Assembly (NCBI GenBank): GCA_004014935.1
Contig: CP025323.1
Span: 1,302,001 to 1,366,000 of the forward strand
Direction: 5' to 3'
From: Saccharomycopsis malanga
Lineage: Eukaryota > Ascomycota > Saccharomycetes > Ascoideales > Saccharomycopsidaceae
DNA length: 64,000 bases
Shown: positions 19,067 through 31,500 of the stretch, in pieces
Layout of the letters: each line of letters begins with the position of its first letter
Position numbering within the stretch: position 1 is the first letter of the stretch
The notes under the pieces: generated by a model
The model's database searches: none
Told to the model about the DNA's origin: nothing
The model's input: only the letters and a program-made list of their open reading frames with translations
Translations under genes and position numbers: made by a program

Positions 19067-22000
19067 TATATGTTGACAAATTTTCTGTTTTTCAGTGATT
19101 CGGCAACGCGAAAAAAAGGTCAATGACTTCCTCTCTCTGATAAAGAAATAATCAAAGACTTGATGTGACAGAAAAACAAGAGTGAGAAAGAAAATTTGTT
19201 TGGAAATATACAAAAAAATTTTCGGGCTTTTTTATCAGAAAAAATAAAAATACAACAAATACAGAGAAAAAATTAAGCGCTATTAGAAAAAGCGTACTAA
19301 CTAACACTGTGCGGTTCATCGAAAAATCATGCTTCTCTTTGAAAAGTGAAAAAAAAAAAAAAAAAAAAAACTAATATTGTGAGAAAAAGTAAAACTGCAG
19401 AGCATGCATGCAACGCATGCGTTGTTCGTACAGGAAACAAATGCGGCAGGTTGAGGCAGAATTCTGCATATAGCAGCAGTATACTGCAGAAATTTGTGAA
19501 AAAATAAAAAAGAAAAAAGCAAGGCAACATCTGAAATGTTGTATGGTATGTTGAAACCAAGAGAAAATATTAGAATTAGACGTATGATGCTGTCATTAAT
19601 GTTTCTTATGTTGCATTTGGACCTCTTTTGTGAAAAAAAATCAAAAGCTACTTTTTACACCAATGCGGGGCGCATTATGGGTTATTATGACATTTTTACC
19701 TAGCGCTATAGTAGTGTGACCGTGCACTAGAAAGCTTAAGCTAAGCGCTATATGGATTTTATATTTGCGACTCGGACAACTCAAAACAACTCCAAATACT
19801 ATGGGTTAATATGAAGTTCCGGGGGTATTTTGCACCAGTTTTCCCAGCAACAATTCATCCAACCACCTTGTTGCATGCATGCATGCATGCATATGCCTGC
19901 GTGCAATAATAATATATTTTGAGACGCCGGCGCATGCACCTGCAAGGCGGCCGTGCGCAGTAGTGTGCGTCATACAAACTTCCAACAGAATTATGTGTTA
20001 TGCATTCGTTGCAGTTAGTTACTTTTGCCATACCATTTACCTACAATTAAATTTATATGTTCCATCTAAATCATGGTAAATGGTGTTAAAAAGCTCCTGT
20101 GACAATGCCAGAACATAGTCTGTTGCCATGCCACTTGGTGCTAAGATCTATTGTGCCAATGCATCCTGTTATGTAATAGGTCAGAGAGATCTGCATCAGG
20201 GCTACTAACCATACATCGAGGATTTTAACATCTACCTCATTGAGTCAGTATGCAATGATTCTCTTTTTATTAATTAATCAATTTTCGCAATGATTCATGA
20301 TTTGGTCAATTTATTTAGCCAGAATGTTTCATTATAAATGGTGCCGGTTTTTTACTTTTTTATTCTCTACATTTAGTTTTAAGATACGTATGATTATCAA
20401 GAGTAGATGCAGATCTGGCATACATGAATGCATACATGCTTCTCTGTGAATTTTATTTCCTTTTTTTTAAGTGACTAGCGATATAAACTTTCACGGTGTT
20501 AAAAATCTGTTGCACTTGTTGTTTCTCACGATTAGTATGTTATTTTGTAACATTTTTTGAATGTGTATCTCATAGTAATTGATATAATTCCATCAAATAC
20601 TGTCTAAGCAAGGCGTATGTATGTTGTTTTACTTTTTTTTTTACTGCATTCTTTGCATCCCATCACTCACACATTCAATGCAAGGTAACGCACCTCGATG
20701 CACAGCGCGCCGAATACAAAATGCGGCCAGTGTTTTAACTTCCCAGTAGGCGAATCCGTGTTGTCGCTATCATAAGTCCAAGGTGAGTCAGTTATAGGCT
20801 TCGGGCAAATGAGGGTTCTCTATGGGAGCAAAATGGGACAGCCTAAAATACTGGAATAGTTTATTTGAAGATCAGTGCTGTAAATTCTAACTGGTGGCGC
20901 TTAATTCCAATTGAAATTGATCGGCCTGTTGTTGTTGACTCGCAACAGCTTTTCTTCTATTTAAATATTTGTATAGTACTTTAAGTATTTTCCCGCGGCA
21001 TGAACTATTGATAGGTGCTTCTCCATGTTATGCATAACAGATGCAGGATGTAAGAAGATGTTACGTCCCAGAAGTCGCTTTGCTGCTGCTGCTGCTGCAA
21101 AAACTTTGTTCGGCCGGCATATTCACCTGTACTGCAAGCATATTTTCAATTTAGCTGCACAGCTTTGACGCAATGCTCACAGGAACGCGTAAACAATTAT
21201 TTGGCTACAATACCACTTCTGGAAACATGCGCCAATAAGCATATGGTATATTTTGAAGACAAATTTGTTCTTCTCTATTCCTGGTAAACCTAAAGGCTTG
21301 TGCAACAATTGTCAACACCAGAAAGGTTTTTCGATATAATTGGTATTTGTTACTACAGTCAACAATTTGGCTTGTTACTGTTAATCCCAAAAGAAGTTAT
21401 CTTTATGTTGCAACACAGTTCCTGAGGTTTACTTGAACATGCTTTGCATATGATCCATATATAAAAGGTTATCTGATTCCACAACAAACTTTACATGCAT
21501 AACGCACGCGTTGCATGCATTCTTGAATCTGACTGAAACAAGCGTCACCATTAACATAGTGGTGCACTTTTAACGAAATCAACTGTTGTTATCTTAAGGG
21601 GGCATTTAAAAATAAAATAAAAATAAAAATAATGCTGCTGTTGTTGTTGCTGATGCTGCTCATGTATGCATGCACATGTTGCTGCTATTTCAGTCTTATC
21701 TTTTGACCGCTGTCTTTTTCCGGTCATTACCGCTGATTATTGTGATAGGACATAATAGAGAATACCACAACTAGTAACTTGTTTTTATAGGCTACAAGCG
21801 ATGTAGACAGTTGATCCGTATTGTTAGTCTTGGCATATAACCGCTATTCTGAAATTATGATGATGGTACTAAAGTTATTGTTTGCTGTACCAATGTATGT
21901 ATTTCTGATGGTATTATGCTTTCACTTGCATTACATGTACGATTCTTTACTTAATACGCGATAAGCAGAAAACAACCTCAATTAGTGTATGCATAGTCAT

Positions 22001-22400
22001 TAAATATACCATAATGGCGGTTCATACAATAATTAAACCAAAAGTTATAATTACCTACTTATCAATCAGTGATGATACTTGATAAAGAACGTTACCCAGA
22101 GTTGATGTATATAGGTGTTTCCAAATGGTTAAAGCAAAGAGTTTGAATGGTTTAGTAGTGGGTATATAAATTAAAAAGGGTAACAGTTTGGTTCATGAGT
22201 GTTTATTCCAAAATGGTCTACTAGCTGTAATAAAACAAGGGCTACCAATCTAACTTGAGTATTTCTGTAAAAAAGTTTATTATCTAAGCACATTCGGTTC
22301 TTTCACCATGACGCTGAGAGTAGAAAATACTTGAGCTTGGTAGAGTAGCAATTAGAATACTGTATTTTTTTGTTTTGCCATAACTAGATCAACATGTTCT
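19067..22400 (-). promoter_or_regulatory. Long upstream region of the APSES gene with TGCAT motif cluster
   Basis: No gene is supported over more than 3 kb. The region holds a poly(A) run (about 19350-19370), alternating GCATGC/TGCATGCATGCA tracts (about 19402-19420, 19872-19892, 21493-21522, 21664-21675) and two exact TATGCATA palindromes (about 21029, 21988). TGCAT/ATGCA appears more than 20 times between 19400 and 22000, several-fold above my rough expectation for this base composition. Short CTG/CAG-type triplet runs occur near 21080 and 21630. Very long promoters with self-binding are known for Candida EFG1. Confidence 0.55.
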
Positions 22401-22469
22401 TGTTTTTCAAATATTGTCCACAACAATACCGATCTAGTAGACAAATTAAACAGAGGCATAGTGTCTCTC

Positions 22470-23615
22470 TTAAGTTACCCAATAAAACCTTTATTTCTGC
22501 TTATATACTAAGCAAAAAATGGACACATTAATTGCCAAAATAAGCCTATATGCCTTACTATTGCCAGGTGGCCAAGTTGGTTAGGCCATGCGCCACAGCA
22601 AATAGTGCAGAAAATTGCAGAAAATTGCAGAAAAATAAGTGTGGCGTTCCTCACTTGGGGTTTTGGTACTCGATTCGTGCTATTGACGTTTTGGAGTGAT
22701 CATTAAAGGTTTTATCGAATTAAATCTGTGCTATCCAAATTATCTCAATATTAAAATCATACACTAACATCATGAATTTGTTTCCTATATTTTGGTACTA
22801 TTTATATTAAAATTAATTAATTTTTCGAATAAATATTTGATAAATAGAAAATTGCCTATTTTTTAAAAAAGTTGATTCTTTTAAGTCATATTCTAGAGTT
22901 TTTGAAGTAGACCAAACCATACAAAAATTATATTTCTATCTTTTTAAAACCCTATAATTTTATATCATGGATTTTACTTTGAGATTTGGCTTGTATATAT
23001 TACTTAATAGTGAGAAAGTGTAATTTGGACGAAAACAACACATAATTTGCTAAACACTGCTTTTTTCACCCCTCAGGATGACTCTGTTTATTTTCAGGCC
23101 TTATTCCATTGTTTATTAAGGCTTTTAGTTTTACTTGTGTTTCATCCAGCGTTTGAATGAGCTTTTAATTCAAAGAAACACATATTTCAATAGCTAAAAA
23201 AGGTATTGTTTATTATAGGTTCTCAGAGAAGCTTATATTTGACGATTATCATTATATAATGTCAAACTAGCGTGTTTTGGCTTTGGCTATACATTGAATA
23301 TTTTTATGGGTTTCGGTAAAGCATGATGTGGTTTTTAGTAAGTTTTATACCTCGGTTCGGGGAAGTCCGTTTTAGTAATACTTATATCCTATTCAACGTA
23401 ACGTTGCAAAGGATTTAATGTTACTTTGACTTTATTTGTTTGTTTTTTAGTTGTTCCAGTCTCTGATTTGCTTTATTACATTTTATAGAACTTGAATATT
23501 GACTGTAAATTGGTGATAAACTTTGTTACCAAAAAATTATAAGATAGGTTTTAGTTTTTGATTCAATAATGATAGTTGTATCGAACAAATTCTATTGTTG
23601 AAATCCTAAATAAAT
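22470..23615 (+). repeat. Family B repeat, copy B2 (most complete)
   Basis: About 1.15 kb, plus orientation. It begins near TTACCCAATAAAACC and the tRNA-like head spans about 22560-22670. The CGGTAAAGCATG and GGGAAGTCCGTTTT blocks lie around 23310-23370. It ends in TATTGTTGAAATCCTAA. No coding frame is present. Confidence 0.8.
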
Positions 23616-23699
23616 TTAAAAACTATAGTTTAATGCACAACCATAATTGGTCTTAAAAATAGCTTTCTATTGTTCATATCAGCCACAAATTTCATATAA

Positions 23700-24013
23700 A
23701 TCTCAACTTAAAAAAGAATTAGAAGAATATATATTCGAATTTGGTGGTAGAGCAATTAGAGAGGTGTTGATTAAAGAAAGAAGAACTAATTTCCATAATT
23801 AGTGGAAACAAATGAACAGCAATTTTTATGATGGAAACATGAGAATAGCCGAGGAAAATAGTGCTAGAATGCTAAAAGAATTTGGAGAAATAAAACATGA
23901 AACAGCAGGTTATTCTCCAGCTTTTAAGAAGTTTGGCACCACAAGTTTTGGTTTTCAAAAAGATTCTTTAATATTAGAACATCTTAAATTTTTATTGGAC
24001 TTGGTAAAGCTCA
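23700..24013 (+). pseudogene. Protein-like fragment, unrecognised
   Basis: A frame rich in charged residues (strings such as KKELEEYIFEFGGRAIREVLI and RMLKEFGEIKHETAGYS) runs through this stretch. It is interrupted and then continues into family-A sequence near 24028, giving an apparent 90-codon frame at 23812-24084. The end being repeat DNA argues against an intact gene. It may be the remnant of a coding sequence of unknown origin. Confidence 0.3.
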
Positions 24014-24027
24014 GTCCTGACATTTCG

Positions 24028-24180
24028 ATCATAGTTGACTCACCCATGCTCCTGTTAGGTCTTTTTCTCTTAGAGAGTACTTAATAATAATAATAATAAT
24101 CTTATATTTCAGACAGTGGAATCATGTTCAGGATAGTAAAAGCAGCGAGTAAAATTTGTTCTTAACTAAGCATAGAAACA
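24028..24180 (-). mobile_element. Family A fragment A3 with (TAA)n
   Basis: The middle block of family A (reverse of 'gacctaacaggagcatgggtgag') is followed by a short TAA repeat and a CTTATATTTCAGACAGT block that also occurs in the divergent copy at 37410-37680. Confidence 0.6.
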
Positions 24181-24193
24181 ACAAAAAATAATA

Positions 24194-24223
24194 ACAAAAT
24201 AAATAACAAAATAAATAACAAAA

Positions 24224-24313
<90 letters not shown>
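24194..24313. repeat. (AAAT)n microsatellite
   Basis: About 120 bp of AAAT units, with AAC-containing variants at the left end. It abuts the 3' end of family-A copy A4, so it may be an expanded element tail. Confidence 0.9.
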
Positions 24314-24315
<2 letters not shown>

Positions 24316-24455
24316 ATCATATTTCAAGCCCAATCACGTCCTGTTGATCCTGTTGATCATGACCTTCTCCAAGAGCACTATCGCTAAATTAGCCTGCCAG
24401 GTCTTTTTTCTCTTCTCCGAGAGCTCTGACCACTGAGCCAAGTGGCCCAGTGGCT
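24314..24455 (-). mobile_element. Family A SINE-like element, copy A4 (internally shortened)
   Basis: Minus orientation. The tail joins the AAAT tract, the head (GAGCTCTGACCACTGAGCC, then AAGTGGCCCAGTGG) is intact, and the centre is diverged or shortened. Confidence 0.75.
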
Positions 24456-24653
24456 GAGAACAATTATTGGCTGGAATTATATGGTGAAAAAAAGACCGGC
24501 GCGGATCCGGACTGGACACGGAAATGGGCACGGAAAAATTTGTTTGGCGAAAATCCATCAGAGAGGCAAAAAACTGGTGGGCAAAACAACATTAAAGAGA
24601 AGCAAAAGTATTGAATAGCGTTGGATTGGCAATAGCGCTATTCGAAAGTACTG

Positions 24654-27110
24654 ATGATAGCGTCACGAATATTACGACTGGGGGTTAGATTCCCGGTTGT
24701 CACCAGGGTGGCGACACTTAGGGTGTTTAAAGCAAGTCGGAAGTTTCATTCGATGAGTTTACAGTTGAATGAGCAAAAAAAGGCTGACACGGACAAAGAG
24801 AAGGAAGATGACAGTGCCAAAGTAGGGCGGTTGATCAAGGAGATCTCGGACATTGCACAGAAAGCGGGAGAAAAGATGAGTAATGCAGAGACCAAAGATA
24901 GTACTGGATTTAAAGAAAGTCAAGTATTGCAAGATTTGCTCAGAAAAAAGTATAGGGAGTTGGATGAGTTGCAACGGCAGCAGCAAGGGAAGCAAAAGGT
25001 GAGCAAGTCGCCGTTCAAAATAGGAATCAACTTTGAAAAACACGGGCAGGAAGATCAGGAAAAGAGTGATTCGTCAAACAAGCCGAAAGATCCAAATGCG
25101 CCAAAGGAGTTCCAGTTTCGGGTCACCATGTTTGACATATTTGTCACATTAGCGGTAGCGTACTACTTTCTGACATCCACAGCCGGCAGCAGCATGAAGG
25201 AGATCAGTTATCAGGAGTTCCACCGCGATTTGCTCAGCAAAGGATTTGTTCGCGAGTTGGTTGTAGTGAATAAAAACGTAGTAAAAGTAGTGTTGAACGA
25301 AAACGGTAAGCAGCAGTTGAACGGTTTGACGTATTACTTCACAATCGGATCTGTTGACAGCTTTGAGCATAATCTAGAACATGACCAAGACCAGTTGCAA
25401 ATCGCTGACGAAATGCGCATTCCCGTGTCGTATGTCCAGGAATTCAACATCCTCCGGTCCGTGTGGCAGTTCTTGCCAACCGTAGTGATGATCGGTGGCT
25501 TGGTTTGGCTCACACGGCGCTCGGCAAGCGGCGGTGCTCCTGGAGGGCTTGGCGGCGGCATGTTTGGGATTGGCAAGTCGCAGGCTAAGAAATTCAACTT
25601 GGAAACCGACGTCCGCGTCAAGTTCAAGGACGTGGCTGGCTGTGACGAGGCCAAGGAGGAGATCATGGAGTTTGTCAAGTTTTTGAAAGACCCCAGTAAG
25701 TACGAGAAGCTAGGTGCCAAGATCCCCAGAGGCGCCATTCTCTCAGGGCCTCCGGGCACGGGAAAAACCTTGTTGGCCAAGGCAACTGCTGGCGAGGCAG
25801 GTGTTCCATTCTATTCCGTCTCCGGATCGGAATTTGTGGAAATGTTTGTAGGCGTGGGAGCGTCACGAGTACGCGATCTTTTCAAAACCGCGCGCCAGAA
25901 TGCACCGGCCATTGTGTTTGTAGACGAGATTGACGCCATTGGCAAGGCACGGACCAAAAACAGCATGAGCGGTGCTAACGACGAGCGCGAGACGACTTTG
26001 AACCAACTATTGGTCGAGATGGACGGCTTTGAAAGCTCGGACCATGTGGTCGTCTTAGCTGGCACCAACCGGCCCGATGTGTTGGACCCGGCGTTGCTCC
26101 GGCCCGGCCGGTTCGACCGTCATATCACCATCGACAACCCGGAATTGGAGGGCCGCAAGGACATCTTCAAGGTACATCTCGGCAAGTTGAAGCTCCACGA
26201 CAAGATAGACGACATCAACGGCAAGTTGGCAGCGTTGACGCCAGGGTTTTCGGGCGCCGATATTGCTAATGTATGCAACGAGGCAGCGTTGATTGCCGCA
26301 CGGTTGAACTCCAACGACGTCATGATCAAGCATTTCGAACAGGCCATTGAAAGAGTCATTGGCGGCATTGAAAGAAAAACAAAGTTGTTGTCGCCCGAAG
26401 AAAAGAAAATCGTGGCCTACCACGAGGCAGGACACGCCATCTGCGGCTGGTTCCTACAGTTTGCAGACCCCTTGCTTAAGGTCAGCATCATCCCAAGAGG
26501 CCAGGGCGCATTGGGCTATGCCCAGTACTTGCCACCGGATTTGTACTTGATGACAGTGCAGCAATTCCAGGACCGTATGACCATGACTTTGGGAGGCCGT
26601 GTCTCTGAAGAGTTGCATTTTAGCTCCGTCACCAGCGGCGCGTCAGACGATTTCAAAAAAGTCACTAGAATGGCCAACGCAATGGTCACGTCGTTGGGAA
26701 TGAGCGAAAAGTTGGGTTACATCAATTATGAGCGCAAAGACGACAATGACTTGACAAAACCCTTCTCTGAGCAAACCGGCCAGTTGATCGACGAAGAGGT
26801 TCGTAGAATCATCAATGAAAGCTACCAACGCTGCAGAACATTGCTTCAGGAAAAAGCCAGCGAGTTGGAACTAGTGGCGCAGGAATTGCTTTCCAAGGAA
26901 GTTATTACTAGAGAAGACATGATCAGAATTTTGGGTAAAAGACCTTTCCCTGAACAAAATGACGCCTTTGACAAGTATCTCGACCGCCAGGAAGCTAAAA
27001 AGAACTCCTCGGGGGACTCTGAGGTTGAGCGAGAGGCTGCCAAGGAGGTGGAAAAACAACAGCAAAAGGAAGCTGAAAACCAGTCTGAGAATAAGGTGAA
27101 GCAAGAATAA
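24654..27110 (+). CDS. AFG3: m-AAA protease subunit (Afg3/Yta10-like)
   Basis: An 818-residue ATP-dependent zinc metalloprotease of the mitochondrial inner membrane. With its partner subunit, m-AAA degrades misfolded membrane proteins and processes substrates from the matrix side. Visible parts: a basic presequence (about 1-35), a charged linker, TM1 near 160-175, the FtsH extracellular-type domain, TM2 near 270-290 ([19 protein letters not shown]), a Gly-rich segment, and the AAA module with Walker A GPPGTGKT near 365 and Walker B IVFVDEID near 420. The peptidase motif HEAGH lies near 590, with the C-terminal [15 protein letters not shown] block beyond. Sequence between TM2 and AAA ([14 protein letters not shown]) is closer to Afg3 than to Yta12 as I remember them; the paralogue choice is less sure than the family. 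Confidence 0.9.
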   Translation: MIASRILRLGVRFPVVTRVATLRVFKASRKFHSMSLQLNEQKKADTDKEKEDDSAKVGRLIKEISDIAQKAGEKMSNAETKDSTGFKESQVLQDLLRKKYRELDELQRQQQGKQKVSKSPFKIGINFEKHGQEDQEKSDSSNKPKDPNAPKEFQFRVTMFDIFVTLAVAYYFLTSTAGSSMKEISYQEFHRDLLSKGFVRELVVVNKNVVKVVLNENGKQQLNGLTYYFTIGSVDSFEHNLEHDQDQLQIADEMRIPVSYVQEFNILRSVWQFLPTVVMIGGLVWLTRRSASGGAPGGLGGGMFGIGKSQAKKFNLETDVRVKFKDVAGCDEAKEEIMEFVKFLKDPSKYEKLGAKIPRGAILSGPPGTGKTLLAKATAGEAGVPFYSVSGSEFVEMFVGVGASRVRDLFKTARQNAPAIVFVDEIDAIGKARTKNSMSGANDERETTLNQLLVEMDGFESSDHVVVLAGTNRPDVLDPALLRPGRFDRHITIDNPELEGRKDIFKVHLGKLKLHDKIDDINGKLAALTPGFSGADIANVCNEAALIAARLNSNDVMIKHFEQAIERVIGGIERKTKLLSPEEKKIVAYHEAGHAICGWFLQFADPLLKVSIIPRGQGALGYAQYLPPDLYLMTVQQFQDRMTMTLGGRVSEELHFSSVTSGASDDFKKVTRMANAMVTSLGMSEKLGYINYERKDDNDLTKPFSEQTGQLIDEEVRRIINESYQRCRTLLQEKASELELVAQELLSKEVITREDMIRILGKRPFPEQNDAFDKYLDRQEAKKNSSGDSEVEREAAKEVEKQQQKEAENQSENKVKQE

Positions 27111-27584
27111 GGTTGGTATCTCTGATTTTTTCTAAAGAAAGATTACGACGCGGTTTCAACCATGCCGCATTTTGTAAATACAAATCATTCTATTAAATAA
27201 AGCATTTTATGAACGTCCATTGTCTAATTGTCGCGGTAGTTTGTGTAGTGTGTTGGATGTGTTTAATAATGTTTTGAAGGCCCAGTGAGGTAAAGCCTAA
27301 AAAGTCTCATTCATAATAAAAGAATCAGAAATATATTAAAGATGTAAAATGAAAATATTGAAGGCAATCAATGAAAATGAAAGAAAATAATAAAAATTAA
27401 AGATGTGACAAGCGAGAGAAGCCTAGGGACAAACCTTACGAGTCTACACAGCGTTATATTACCTTCGATTACCCATTTAGGTATTTCACTGTTCTAAGTA
27501 CTATTTTAAACTTCTTCTATCCTTATACACAGTCGGCTATTGTTTAACCCATTCTCAGTTCAATACAAACACATCATCATATTT
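27111..27584. other. Intergenic region after AFG3
   Basis: AT-rich, with no gene or clear repeat recognised before copy B3 starts. Confidence 0.4.
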
Positions 27585-28190
27585 ATTAAAATATAATGTA
27601 CAGCAGAAGTTCAAATATGCTAGTTTAACAATAAATCATGATTATTTACCAAATATAGTTTCGTCTGAGAACCTATAATTGTTGTTTGGTTTGGGTTGCT
27701 GTTAATGCCTTAGAACATGACTTGAAAGAATCAACATTTTGTCAAAATTGACAATTTTTGGTTATATCAAATATTTACGCGGAAATTTAATAGTTTTCAT
27801 TAAAAGTAGTACTAGAATATTGGAAAAAAATTCAAAATGTTGGAGTACGTTTTTCCAAAGCAAAAAAAACATGGATAACACTTATTTATTTCGATAAAAC
27901 GTTTGATTATTACTCCAAAACGTCAACAGCGTGAATCGAGTACCAAAACCCAAAGTGAGGAACGCCACACTTGTTTTTCTGCAATTTTCTGCACTATTCT
28001 GCACTATTTGGTGTGGCGCATGGCCTAACCAACTTGGCCACCTGGCAATAGTAAGGCATATAGGCATATTTTTGTTAAAAAAGAAGAAAAATCTTCATTT
28101 TTCGAGAGTATAGTTTGCCAATTAATATGACCATTTTTTGCTAAGTGTATAAACAGAAAAAAAGGATTATTGGGTAATCTGATGAATGGA
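27585..28190 (-). repeat. Family B repeat, copy B3 (internally deleted)
   Basis: Minus orientation, about 0.6 kb. The right part with the tRNA-like head (about 27955-28045) and the outer extension ending in GGGTAATCTGATG are present. A central block of about 350 bp found in other copies is absent. Confidence 0.75.
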
Positions 28191-28195
28191 TATAA

Positions 28196-28282
28196 ACCAG
28201 ATTTCCCTCACTGAGGTATACCAAGTCCCTTTACACATAGGTCGTATATACGACACTGATATTTACTGGGTTTGAAATATAA
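28196..28282 (+). mobile_element. Family A 3' half (A5)
   Basis: It carries 'accaagtccctttacacataggtcgtatatacg' in short blocks and ends GGGTTTGAAATATAAGATATTAT. The head is missing. Confidence 0.65.
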
Positions 28283-28500
28283 GATATTATATAACCACCA
28301 TTCAAAACAACTTCTTGCCCATATGTTGAAATAGTGACATGCACATATCATTCGAATCCTGCAGCATCTCGCAGATTACCCGGGGAGATGAGCCGAAAAT
28401 TTTTTTTTTTGTATTATGATTTTTCACTATATTTATGATTATATACTGAATGAGGTTGTTTTTAAGGTGGTGTTTTGATAGAGCATTAGGGAGCTTTGAT

Positions 28501-31500
28501 ATGGACGGTGCCAATTTAAATATATCGTCGTTGAAGGACCGAGTGTCTGCAAAGCTCAAGGCGGAGCAGGAGAAGAGCAAGAATAAGCCAAAGAAGGATT
28601 CAAAAAAGGTGAAGAAAGAGTTGAAGAAAGAGGTGAAAAATGGTAAAGAAGATAAAGAGAATAATGCTAAGAATGCGAATGTGAAGCTTGAGAACAAGAA
28701 GAAGAGCAAGAACAATCAAATGAACAAAAAAGGGGGAAAAAAAGATAAGAAGTATGAGAAGGAGAAACCAGTTGATGCCGAAGGAGATGAGGAAGATGTA
28801 ATGCGGCGTGAAGCATTGGAGTTAGGAGCCACAGAAGATGATTTGAAGCTTTTAAAAGGGTTTGATGACAATGTGTTTGAAAGCAAAGACGACGAGGAGG
28901 TTTTGGAGTTTTCTGAGTCAAAGGATTCAAAGAGTATCAGCAAGAATGATCTTGAGAGTTTTATCAAACAGATTGGATTGACTGGTCAGGTTGTTGTAGG
29001 AGATGATAGTGAGGAAGACGTTGACGAGGATGTCGAAGAGGATGTTGAAGAAAGTGAGGAAAATGAAGAAAATGAATTAAATAAAGAAAATGAAGAAAAT
29101 AAAGAAGGCGAAGAAAGTAAAGCGAGTTCAACTCAGTCGAAAAAGAAGAAAGAAACAAAAGAATCAACCAAAGAAGTTACGAAAGTAAATTCTGATGAAT
29201 CTTCCAAACAAGTGACATCAAATAAGGAAGAAATGAAGAAGATGACATCGGTGAATTCAGACAGTTTACTTTTATCAGCCAGATTAGATTGGTATAACAA
29301 TCAAGAGGAGCTTCCTGTTCCAACGTCATCGAATCTTAGCAAATATGACATTGATGCGTTGTATGACAAGGCCAAGAAGATCACTGAGGCGGAAAATGTA
29401 AAGTATTATGAAGAGTTTTCAAAAAAGTCTTCTCAGAAAAAGTTTTTCAGTGATATATTGACCGGTGGTACATTAAACGATAAGATTTCCGCAGTGACAC
29501 TCATGATACAAGAGGCACCAATGTACAATCTCAAGTCGTTGGACACAATACTAGCGTTCTGCAGCAAGAAGTCGAGAACAGCAGCATTGCAATCGATCAC
29601 GTCATTCAAGGATTTGCTAATCAGTGGATTGCTTCCGTCTGACAGAAAGTTGAAGCATTTCAAGAACCAACCGTTGAACCAGAACTTGTCTGACCAACAA
29701 TTGATGCTATTCTATTTCGAAGATTTTTTGAAAAACCATGTTTTCAAGTTGTTGGAGGTGTTGGAGAGACTTTCACATGATACAGTGGTGCATGTCAAGA
29801 TGAGCACCATTTCCATCATATTCGAGTTGTTGAGTGCCAAGCCTGAACAAGAGCAGAATCTTTTGACCTTGGGGGTCAACAAGTTGGGTGATATTGAACA
29901 TAAAGTGTCTGCTCAGACATCGTATGCGCTACTTCAATTGGAACAGGCGCATCCTGCCATGAAACAGATTATAGTGAAGGCTGTGATTGATTTCATGAAC
30001 AAGAATTACGATAATTACAACAGCAAGTACTACTCTGTGTTGACGCTCAACCAGACAATCTTGACCAGAAAGGAGGTGGAGTTGGCCAATGCGCTCATCA
30101 AGGCGTATTTCTCTCTATTTAAGCGTATTCTTGTAGACCAGCAGAAGTACCAAAAGGAGGAGAAAACCGACGAGATTGGGACCATCAAGGGCCGCAAACC
30201 TTCTAGAAAAAACTTCAAAAAGGGTAAGAAAGGTGGCAAGTCTGTGAAGCCAGTAGTAAAGACCGAAAACGATATCAAAGAAGAACAGAATTCCAAATTG
30301 TTTTCTGCCGTCTTGTCTGGTCTCAATCGGGCTTTTCCGTTCTCTGATTTGCCTAACGAATTATACAATGAACAATTGGACAGTTTGTACAAAATTGTTC
30401 ACTCTTCCAACTTCAATACCACCATCCAGGCTCTTTCGTTGATCAACCATATTGTCGGGTCCCAAGGCTTGGACAACACCCGTTTCTACAAGTCATTGTA
30501 CGAGTCGCTTTTGGACGAACGGTTAGTCAACAGCTCCAAACAAGGTTTGTACTTGAACTTGTTGTACAAAGCGTTGAAAGATGACAAAAACCTTGACCGT
30601 GTTTTAGCTTTTATAAAACGAATCATTCAGGTTTGTTTCAATTGGTTGAATATTGGTGCTGTCAGTGGTATGCTCTATCTTTTGATTCAGTTGGCTCAAC
30701 ACCAGCCTGCTGTCAAAGGTCTCGTGAATAAGGAAATCTCCAGAGAAACTGGCTCCAGCGAAGAAGAAGCCACCGAGGATACTAAGACAGAAAGAGTGTA
30801 TGATTTCACTAAAAGAGACCCTCGGTATGCCAATGCCGATAAAACCTCCTTGTGGGAAATAGTCCAGTTTCTCAACCATTTCCATCCCTCGGTGAAAATG
30901 TATGCCAACGGGCTATTCAAGGGCGCCGAGGAAGATTTGGTCAAACCAGATTTGGGGCTTTACACCCTCAGCCACTTTTTGGACAAGTTTGTGTATAAGA
31001 ACCCCAAACAAAAGACCTCCACGAAAGGCACATCTATCATGCAACCGTTGGGCGGCGCCCAGACAGGCTCTCTATTGGTTAGATCCACTAATTTGAGCAG
31101 ACAGGACGAAATCCCGGTTAATTTGAAGGATTGGTTCAATAAACGACTTGATGATATCAGCCCTGAAGACCGGTTTTTCCACGAGTTTTTCAAAAACAGG
31201 AAACATGAACCAAAGAATTTACATATTGACGCTGTAGAAGATGACCAGGAAAGCGAACTTGATGACGACGAAGTCTGGAAAGCGTTGGTTTCTTCAAGAC
31301 CAGACATTGATGGTGACGGTGACGATTTCAGTGATGAAGATATTTCCTTTGGTGAAGATGCATTTGATAGCGATAACGGTGAAGACGCATTTGATAGTGA
31401 CAATGAAGAGAATGCTGATCTTGATGCTGAATTTGAAGCACAATTAGATGAAGCTGAAGCTGAAGCTGGTGAAAGTGATGATTCTTTAGGCGAAGATGAT

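Noticed and set aside
19067-19213. 49-residue N-terminal extension of the APSES protein
   Set aside because: Hydrophobic, AT-driven sequence unlike Efg1/Phd1. The ATG at 19066 gives the expected Gln/Ser-rich start.
28450-28500. Upstream in-frame ATG of MAK21 as the true start (possible targeting extension)
   Set aside because: The family N-terminus begins at the ATG at 28501. The 17 extra residues have no counterpart I know and would suit an organelle signal, not a nucleolar protein.
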